From the NCBI GenBank assembly GCA_011772595.1, contig WVZH01000069.1:122727-133990 (forward strand): a DNA stretch of 11,264 bases, in the 5' to 3' direction. The position numbers and the translations under genes were made by a program. Origin of the DNA: Anaerolineales bacterium (GTDB taxonomy: Bacteria; Chloroflexota; Anaerolineae; Anaerolineales; E44-bin32). The notes below the pieces were generated by a model. It did no database searches and had not been told where the DNA came from. It saw nothing but the letters and a program-made list of their open reading frames with translations. Within the stretch, counting starts at the first letter, position 1, and each line of letters starts with the position of its first letter. Shown here in pieces: positions 6,342-11,264 of the stretch.

Positions 6342-7112
6342 ATGAAGAAAAGGATCGATATTCTCCTCGTTGAGCTAGGGTTTGCAGAAAGTCGCTCGCA
6401 AGCTCAACGACTCGTAATGGCAGGCCAAGTGCGCGTGGAGGATCAGGTGGTTCCTAAGCCATCCATGATGGTCGCGACGGAGGCAAGGGTTGAAGTCGAA
6501 GCTGGTCCGGCCTATGTCTCACGGGGAGGCGAAAAACTCGCCGCCGCTCTGACGGCTTACCCCATCCACATTGAGAACCGCATTTGCGCAGATGTGGGCG
6601 CCTCAACGGGTGGATTTACGGATTGTTTGTTGCAGCACGGTGCAGCTCGTGTTTACGCCATCGACGTCGGTCATGGCATCCTGCATTGGAGCCTGCGTAA
6701 AGATCCGCGTGTCGTCAGCATGGAACGCACCAACGCCCGAAAACTAAAAAACCTTCCAGAACTTGTCAGTCTGGTGACGATCGATGCCTCATTTATCTCC
6801 TTAAGACTCTTATTACCAGTTGTCCAAGGTTGGCTCGCGGATGAGGCGGACGTGGTGGCCCTAATCAAACCCCAATTTGAAGCGGGTAAAGAATTTGTAG
6901 GGAAACGAGGCGTCGTTCGAGATCCTGCCGTTCATCGACGGGTACTCGAGCATGTGTTCGACAATGCCGTTTCCTTAGATCTCCCTCCGCAGGGTATCCT
7001 GCGGTCCCCCATATTGGGACCCAAAGGAAACGCCGAATTCTTGATGTGGTGTCGCAGAATGGGAAAGAAGGCAGATGCGACAATTTTGGATGCGCTTTTC
7101 CGGGATAATTGA
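6342..7112 (+). CDS. tlyA: TlyA-family rRNA (cytidine-2'-O)-methyltransferase
   Basis: A 256-residue cytosolic RNA methyltransferase. Residues 1-60 form an S4 RNA-binding domain (KKRIDILLVELGFAESRSQA then VMAGQVRVEDQVV). YVSRGGEKLAAAL (58-70) leads into a Rossmann-type FtsJ/RrmJ domain with SAM motif DVGASTGGFTD (84-94). The 2'-O-methyltransferase tetrad can be read as Lys65, Asp148 (TIDAS), Lys176 (LIKPQFE) and Glu232 (GNAEF). Family members methylate 16S and/or 23S rRNA cytidines (capreomycin sensitivity in mycobacteria). Length is normal. It is divergent from the UbiA operon across 80 nt. No SD precedes the ATG at 6342; a TAAAAT hexamer at 6327-6332 lies just upstream, so a very short or absent leader is possible. 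An ATG at 6334 is out of frame. Confidence 0.94.
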   Translation: MKKRIDILLVELGFAESRSQAQRLVMAGQVRVEDQVVPKPSMMVATEARVEVEAGPAYVSRGGEKLAAALTAYPIHIENRICADVGASTGGFTDCLLQHGAARVYAIDVGHGILHWSLRKDPRVVSMERTNARKLKNLPELVSLVTIDASFISLRLLLPVVQGWLADEADVVALIKPQFEAGKEFVGKRGVVRDPAVHRRVLEHVFDNAVSLDLPPQGILRSPILGPKGNAEFLMWCRRMGKKADATILDALFRDN

Positions 7113-7395
7113 AGTAGATTGAACATTGGTGTGAAAGTAAAGCACTTCAACGGAGGGCGATTACTCGTGGCATGATTAGGTTCTTTCGGTTACGGATCGG
7201 TGCTTCGTGGCTTTCTTTCTCCTCAGACATGGGTCGTTCGGCAACGTAGGAGATCCAACTTCTCCGAAGAGATTCCATAAATAGATCTCCGTCCTACAAG
7301 GGTACCAACGCTCGACGAGAGGGCCGCCTGTCGCTGCCCTGGGCTCTCGTGTATACTTCACTCTCTGTAAAATGAGGCCTACCAATTGGAGAGGA
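7113..7395. other. Non-coding gap between tlyA and the glycosyltransferase operon
   Basis: No convincing gene on either strand; the open frames here lack ribosome sites and recognisable protein character. It holds an imperfect inverted repeat (TTGAAGT 7109-7115 with ACTTCAA 7144-7150), a second pair (GGAGATC 7249-7255 with GATCTCC 7284-7290) and a third close to the putative promoter (see 7315-7357). None has the T-tract of an intrinsic terminator. Confidence 0.5.
7315..7357 (+). promoter_or_regulatory. Candidate promoter with adjacent inverted repeat, upstream of the glycosyltransferase operon
   Basis: TATACT (7352-7357, 5/6 to the -10 consensus) would start transcription near 7364, about 32 nt before the leader ORF. 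The -35 is poor (TGTCGC at 7329-7334 with 17-bp spacing). An inverted repeat, ACGAGAG (7315-7321) and CTCTCGT (7344-7350), flanks the -35 position and ends one base before the -10. A weak -35 with a spanning dyad would suit an activator or repressor, but this is inference. Confidence 0.3.
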
Positions 7396-7449
7396 ATGAA
7401 TGTGATCCAATCATTGCGATGTGCGAAGGTTGTTGAGACTTACACCTGA
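7396..7449 (+). CDS. Putative 17-residue leader peptide overlapping the flippase-like gene start
   Basis: ATG at 7396 opens a short frame encoding MNVIQSLRCAKVVETYT, ended by TGA at 7447-7449. GGAGAGG (7388-7394) is a strong SD; the spacing is short for the ATG and better for an in-frame GTG at 7402, which would give 15 residues. The stop shares its last base with the ATG of the next gene (TGATG at 7447-7451), while that gene has no SD of its own (GAGACTTACACCTG precedes it). This arrangement is typical of translational coupling. The peptide has no run of one amino acid that would mark classical attenuation. It may act only as a ribosome-loading device. Confidence 0.4.
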   Translation: MNVIQSLRCAKVVETYT

Positions 7450-8456
7450 TGATGAACGTACGTCGGCGAAGAGTTCTTGGATTGCTCATTGGACTTGGAA
7501 TCAGCATCCTTGCTCTGGTGCTCACGCTTCGATGGGCAGGTTTGAGATCGTTGAAGGAGGCCTTGCTCCGTGTCGATGTCCGGTTTCTGAGCGTCGCGGT
7601 GCTTGTGTACCTGATCTCAATGGTATGGAGAGCAGCATGCTGGCGTATATTGCTTGGAGAGAAACAATCAATCTGGCGGGTTCTCGCAGCCCTCAATCAA
7701 GGGTACCTTTTGAACAATATTCTTCCCTGGAGAATGGGTGAACTGGGAAGAGCAATTCTTCTAGGTCGTAGACCAGATATGAGTGTCCAGGGTGTGCTAT
7801 CGTCAATCGTTGTTGAACGTCTCTACGATATCACCATCGCGCTCACATTGTTTGTCGTACTCTTCCCCATCGCAGTTGGTGTTTCGGGTGTCTTCCGTAG
7901 CGCGATAATGGGTGCGACAATTCTGACCATGGCGATCCTCGCGCTGTGGTTGGTTCTCCAGCGACCATTGTGGGTAGTGAAGGTATTAAACCGTCTCCCT
8001 GGCGGAATGGGTAGATGGGAACATCATTGGAATCGATTCAGGGAAGGGCTTCAAGCATTACGCAATCCGCGCGTGTTCATCGTCAGTTTCCTGTGGCTGG
8101 TCGGGAGTTGGTTTTTCGCTGGGTTGTTGTATTGGTTTGCCATTCGATCGCTGGTGCTGAATGCAGAGCTCCTATGGGCATTTTTCATGCTCACGGTCAC
8201 CATGCTCGGCGTTGCAGTTCCGTCCTCGCCCGGGTTTATCGGCGTATTCGAAGCTTCAGGAGTTTTGGCTCTGTCGGTTTTCGACGTTCCTGGTGATCAA
8301 GCTCTCGCAGCAACCCTCGTATTACATGCGATTATTTATCTGATCTCCTCAGGATTAGGCGCGATCGCAATGATCGGAGAAGGTGAGACGTTGACTGGTT
8401 TGTACCGTGATTTGCGGTCTTGGGTCTCGATGGCCTCAGTTCAACAGGCGGGGTAA
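7449..8456 (+). CDS. Lysylphosphatidylglycerol synthase TM / UPF0104-family integral membrane protein
   Basis: A 335-residue membrane protein with about eight helices and a basic N-terminus (MMNVRRRRVLG), matching the length of stand-alone LPG_synthase_TM (UPF0104, flippase-like) proteins that lack the aminoacyl-transferase domain. Family features seen: RVDVRFLSVAVLVYLISMVWRA split by TM1-TM2, LNNILPWRMGELGRAILL (88-105), VVERLYDI (121-128), and near the C-terminus VAVPSSPGFIGVFEAS (255-270). Known members act in lipid transport or flipping, and bacterial homologues are often encoded with glycosyltransferases; the actual substrate here is unknown. Start choice is ATG 7449 or the next codon 7452; there is no SD, but a small upstream ORF ends on the start codon. 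The GT4 gene begins immediately after its TAA, so both are in one operon. A glycolipid or polyprenyl-linked sugar as cargo would fit the neighbours. Confidence 0.85.
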   Translation: MMNVRRRRVLGLLIGLGISILALVLTLRWAGLRSLKEALLRVDVRFLSVAVLVYLISMVWRAACWRILLGEKQSIWRVLAALNQGYLLNNILPWRMGELGRAILLGRRPDMSVQGVLSSIVVERLYDITIALTLFVVLFPIAVGVSGVFRSAIMGATILTMAILALWLVLQRPLWVVKVLNRLPGGMGRWEHHWNRFREGLQALRNPRVFIVSFLWLVGSWFFAGLLYWFAIRSLVLNAELLWAFFMLTVTMLGVAVPSSPGFIGVFEASGVLALSVFDVPGDQALAATLVLHAIIYLISSGLGAIAMIGEGETLTGLYRDLRSWVSMASVQQAG

Positions 8457-9629
8457 ATGAGGGTACTTAACAGTTTGTCCTATTACCGCCCCCATTATTC
8501 CGGGTTAACGGTGTACACTGAACGCTTGGCCCGATCGCTGGCGGCTCGAGGGCATCAAGTTACCATCCTGACCTCGCGGTACGACCGTGGATTACTGGCT
8601 GTCGAACAGGTCGACGGCGTGCAAGTTCGGCGAGTGAACGTTGCCTTCCGGGTGAGCAAAGGACCGGTCATGCCGGCGTTTCCATACTGGGCAGTCCGCT
8701 TGATCCCTTTGCACGATGTGATCCATTTGCATGTTCCACAATTGGACGCTGCCTTCCTGGCTATGCTCGGTAAAGTATTTGGCAAACCAGTTGTATTGAC
8801 ATACCATTGTGATCTTCGACTTCCTCCCTCTCCCATAAACCGTTTGGCGAACAAGGTATCCCATCTGGCAAATCACCTGTCAGCCTCTGCATCGGATGTG
8901 GTGATTACAAACACGCAGGATTATGCCGAATCCTCAAACTTCTTGGGACGATATCTCAACAAACTGGTCGTTATCCCACCACCAATCGAAGTAGCGCCGG
9001 TAGAGGCTCCCATAGTAGACTCTTTGCGTTTAAAGTGGAAAATTCACGAGGGACAGCAGGTCATAGGCATGGCGGCTCGTTTAGCCACCGAGAAGGGAGC
9101 AGAAGTATTGGCTCGTGCGCTACCGAGAATCCTTGAGGTCTTTCCGAATGCGCGTGTCTTGTATGCCGGTCAACATGAGGACGTTTTAGGGGAGGAGGAA
9201 TATGCCCAACGCCTCCAACCCCTACTTGAAGAACTGGGTGATCATTGGATGTTTCTCGGTGTGCTTCCCCAAGAGGAAATGTCTGCTTTTTTCTCGCTAT
9301 GTGATGTCAGTGTCCTTCCGAGTTTGAACAGCACGGAAAGCTTTGGCATGGTGCAGGTGGAATCCATGTTTTGCGGCACCCCGGTTGTAGCTAGCGATTT
9401 GCCAGGCATGCGCCAACCGGCGCTTACTACAGGGATGGGTCTCGTATTCCCGCCAGGTAATTCCCAGGCTCTAGCAGAGGCCATCATCCGTGTGCTTAAC
9501 CACCCAGAGAGTTATCACCGCGGTACAGGGGAACTCGAGGCTCTTTATGGTTCGGACCGAATCGCCGAGCGGTATGAAGAGCTGTTTCAGCGTTTACTCT
9601 TACAAGGTGAACGACATCAAGAACCATGA
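8457..9629 (+). CDS. GT4-family glycosyltransferase
   Basis: A 390-residue cytosolic or membrane-associated GT-B retaining glycosyltransferase. The N-terminal acceptor domain begins with RPHYSGLTVYTERLARSLAA (11-30), then RGHQVTILTSRYD (31-43), and has HLHVPQ and LTYHCDLRLP (114-123). The C-terminal donor domain has MAARLATEKG (205-214, with the Arg and Lys that bind the nucleotide-sugar phosphates) and the EX7E motif ESFGMVQVE (294-302) followed by MFCGTPVVASDLPGMRQP (304-321). The family uses UDP-, GDP- or ADP-sugars; the sugar cannot be read from sequence. It starts directly after the stop of the flippase-like gene and overlaps the methyltransferase gene by ATGA. Likely role is building a lipid-linked glycan or glycolipid (PimA/PimB-like enzymes are relatives). 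Confidence 0.93.
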   Translation: MRVLNSLSYYRPHYSGLTVYTERLARSLAARGHQVTILTSRYDRGLLAVEQVDGVQVRRVNVAFRVSKGPVMPAFPYWAVRLIPLHDVIHLHVPQLDAAFLAMLGKVFGKPVVLTYHCDLRLPPSPINRLANKVSHLANHLSASASDVVITNTQDYAESSNFLGRYLNKLVVIPPPIEVAPVEAPIVDSLRLKWKIHEGQQVIGMAARLATEKGAEVLARALPRILEVFPNARVLYAGQHEDVLGEEEYAQRLQPLLEELGDHWMFLGVLPQEEMSAFFSLCDVSVLPSLNSTESFGMVQVESMFCGTPVVASDLPGMRQPALTTGMGLVFPPGNSQALAEAIIRVLNHPESYHRGTGELEALYGSDRIAERYEELFQRLLLQGERHQEP

Positions 9630-10408
9630 CGAAAGATTTTCTTTGGCTTCATTTGCGTGAGTTGCCGTATTTCCGTTCCATCCTGCGCGCAGTCGAGGCG
9701 CGCTTTTTCCAAGAGGTAGCTTTTCCACGCCCGCTTCTCGATTTCGGATGTGGGGACGGTCACTTTGCCTCGGTCGCTCTAGAAGCTCCTGTGGATTTTG
9801 GCGTCGACTTACACCTTCCTTCATTACGAGAAGCTCAACGACGTGGGAATTATCGAGTCGTGGTGCAATCAGATGGCGGGAGAATGCCATTTGCGAACGA
9901 GTCGATTGCCGGTGCCTTCAGCAATTCTGTTCTCGAGCATTTACCGCAATTGAAAGCGGTCTTAGCCGAGATACGGCGGATTTTACGCCGCGGTGCTCCT
10001 TTGGTCTTCACTGTGCCGAATCCCGGGTACAAGACTGAACTGAGTGTAGCGGCTACACTTCGTCGATTGAGGTTAGGGTTTCTTGCTGAAGCCTACGAAG
10101 ACTGGTTCATGTGGATGTCACGCACTCGAAACTTGCTTTATGAAGAGGATTGGGAAAGCGTACTATCTGAGGTCGGTTTTTCGATCGAGCGAACATTTCG
10201 TTACTTTCCACCCGCCTCATTGCGGGCTCTCGAATGGGGTCATTACTTCGGTGCCCCTTGTCTCCTACCCCGATGGGTGGCAGGACGCTGGATCCTTGTG
10301 CCCACGAGGTGGAATCTCTTCCTGACTGATTTCTTTGTAAGACGTTATTCCGACCCACGGCCCTCCGACGACGGAACATACAGTTTTTATATGGTGCGAA
10401 AACCATGA
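9626..10408 (+). CDS. SAM-dependent class I methyltransferase
   Basis: A 260-residue Rossmann-fold methyltransferase of the Methyltransf_11 type. The SAM-binding motif I is LLDFGCGDGHFASV (37-50), the acidic residue at the end of strand beta-2 is Asp61 (GVDLHLPS), motif II region is SDGGRMPFANESIAGAFSNS (82-101), and the post-motif SVLEHLPQLKAVLAEIRRIL (101-120) is typical of the UbiE/Methyltransf_11 group. The C-terminal 120 residues are rich in aromatic and basic residues (EDWFMWMSRTRNLLYEEDW) and probably form the acceptor cap. Both ends overlap neighbouring genes by ATGA (9626-9629 and 10405-10408), so it is made together with the GT4 and the GT-C-like protein. The acceptor is unknown; a sugar or lipid-linked glycan is a reasonable guess from context. 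Confidence 0.9.
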   Translation: MTKDFLWLHLRELPYFRSILRAVEARFFQEVAFPRPLLDFGCGDGHFASVALEAPVDFGVDLHLPSLREAQRRGNYRVVVQSDGGRMPFANESIAGAFSNSVLEHLPQLKAVLAEIRRILRRGAPLVFTVPNPGYKTELSVAATLRRLRLGFLAEAYEDWFMWMSRTRNLLYEEDWESVLSEVGFSIERTFRYFPPASLRALEWGHYFGAPCLLPRWVAGRWILVPTRWNLFLTDFFVRRYSDPRPSDDGTYSFYMVRKP

Positions 10409-11264
10409 AAGATGAAGATCGGATAAGAAGCCAAGATGCGCATAATACGGTGGATCAATCTGTAGAACCCACCGTTTGGGATTGGGTGAAAACCTGGATC
10501 CAAGTCCCTGTCTCACTGGTTTTGATCTTGATTCGGTATGCAATTGGTTTTAAGCGCGCTGGGTCGTTCAGAGATGAGATTAGTTTGGCTTTTAATGTTG
10601 TCGATACCTTAAGGTCTCACGCTCAAGTTGCCGCTGAGAAGGAACGTGAGGTCAAAGAGGTCGTGGATCTCGGGGAGCTGCCTCTCGCGGTGCCCGAGCC
10701 GGTGACCGAGCCGAAGGTGCGTGCAGGTACGATTGTAGGCCGCCTGAGGCTGCCTGTAGCGCTGCTGCTGGCTTTAATGGCTCAATTCGACATCGATGGA
10801 GGGCAAGAATCGTCTGGCATCAGCACCATCCTCTACCTGATTGCAGCCATGCTCGTTGCATGGTCGGTCCTGGCTGGAGATTTTCAAATTGAGCCTTTGC
10901 CCACGAAACGTGGCCGGGCAAAGCCTCTCGCCTTCCGACCGATCTTCTTGTTCCTGGCGATCGTATTTTCCGCGCTTGCCTTTCTAACGTCGGGCGACAA
11001 TCAATTTACGCTCACAAACGTAACTTTCTGGGTAGTCGGATTGCTCAGTCTATTGGCCGCGCTTTGGGAAGGAGAGTTCCCGTTCAAGGGTGTGATCAAA
11101 CGCTTGAGGAATCGCTTGTCGAAACCTTCGTTCAAAATTACGATCGGCGGATGGACGATCGCTGTAGCCATCGGCTTTGGGATTTCACTCTATTTTCGTT
11201 TCGTCGACCTGGCGACAGTGCCCGCAGAGATGGTCAGCGATCACGCCGAAAAGCTGCTGGACGT
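10405..11264 (+). CDS. Large membrane protein, probable GT-C (PMT/ArnT-like) glycosyltransferase, N-terminal part
   Basis: The frame opens at ATG 10405 inside the methyltransferase stop and runs off the window after 286 codons, with no stop seen. Hydrophobic segments lie at about residues 33-49, 114-126, 138-157, 179-195, 206-221 and 246-263. After the last one comes RFVDLATVPAEMVSDHAEKLLDV (split here as RFVDLATVPAEM at 265-276 and SDHAEKLLDV at 278-287), which looks like the first extracytoplasmic loop of PMT/GT39-type polyprenyl-phosphate-sugar glycosyltransferases with the catalytic Asp at 279. If so, residues 1-240 are an unusual extension: an N-terminal helix, an acidic/charged linker (AEKEREVKEVVDLGELPL, VPEPVTEP) and four extra helices. 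The family transfers a sugar from a polyprenyl phosphate donor to protein or lipid outside the cytoplasmic membrane. The catalytic core lies mostly beyond the window, so the call rests on this loop. Confidence 0.7.
   Translation, partial: MKDEDRIRSQDAHNTVDQSVEPTVWDWVKTWIQVPVSLVLILIRYAIGFKRAGSFRDEISLAFNVVDTLRSHAQVAAEKEREVKEVVDLGELPLAVPEPVTEPKVRAGTIVGRLRLPVALLLALMAQFDIDGGQESSGISTILYLIAAMLVAWSVLAGDFQIEPLPTKRGRAKPLAFRPIFLFLAIVFSALAFLTSGDNQFTLTNVTFWVVGLLSLLAALWEGEFPFKGVIKRLRNRLSKPSFKITIGGWTIAVAIGFGISLYFRFVDLATVPAEMVSDHAEKLLD

Noticed and set aside
7176..7385. 69-codon minus-strand frame between tlyA and the glycosyltransferase operon
   Set aside because: No SD and no domain-like pattern; it overlaps the inverted repeats and the plus-strand promoter candidate.
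7421..7741. 106-codon plus-strand frame overlapping the start of the flippase-like gene
   Set aside because: It is an out-of-frame shadow; the hydrophobic frame from 7449 matches a known family.
1..11264. CRISPR array, tRNA or rRNA genes, insertion sequences, toxin-antitoxin or phage-defence genes
   Set aside because: I saw no direct-repeat array, tRNA-like cloverleaf, transposase or defence-type motif anywhere in the window.

Overview
The window looks like chromosomal DNA of a Chloroflexota bacterium, probably Anaerolineae-like. This is inferred from gene content, not from a marker gene: mevalonate kinase sits next to an archaeal-type isopentenyl phosphate kinase, alongside a decaprenyl-phosphate phosphoribosyltransferase-like UbiA protein and intergenic repeats of the GTCATTGCGAG / GTCATCCTGAG kind. 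Base composition looks moderate and even, and I see no insertion sequence, phage gene, CRISPR array, tRNA or rRNA.

The left part (about 1-6261) is all on the minus strand. Reading in transcription order from the middle leftwards there is a tightly coupled isoprenoid operon: UbiA-family phosphoribosyltransferase, mevalonate kinase (ATGA overlap) and isopentenyl phosphate kinase (2-nt gap). A 266-nt gap with a candidate promoter and structured leader follows, then a PanB-like ketopantoate hydroxymethyltransferase and, 54 nt on, an unrecognised 422-residue soluble protein. A repeat-filled 343-nt intergenic region separates this from a small unrecognised membrane protein. The window edge cuts an aldehyde dehydrogenase whose upstream region holds a perfect 19-bp dyad over a -10-like hexamer.

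The right part (6342-11264) is on the plus strand. tlyA (S4-domain rRNA 2'-O-methyltransferase) diverges from the isoprenoid operon across an 80-nt gap. After 336 nt comes a second operon: a putative 17-codon leader ORF whose stop overlaps the start of a UPF0104/LPG-synthase-type membrane protein, then a GT4 glycosyltransferase, a class I methyltransferase and a large membrane protein cut by the window edge that resembles a GT-C (PMT/ArnT-like) glycosyltransferase. Junctions in this operon are TGATG, 0 nt, ATGA and ATGA.

Taken together, the two divergent operons could supply and use polyprenyl phosphates: mevalonate kinase and IPK make IPP, the UbiA protein would load a pentose phosphate on the lipid, and the plus-strand operon holds a cytosolic glycosyltransferase, a possible lipid transporter and a lipid-sugar-dependent GT-C enzyme. 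This link is an inference from co-location. The most novel items are the PanB-like / unknown-protein pair, the bacterial IPK route, the leader ORF and the GT-C protein with extra N-terminal helices.
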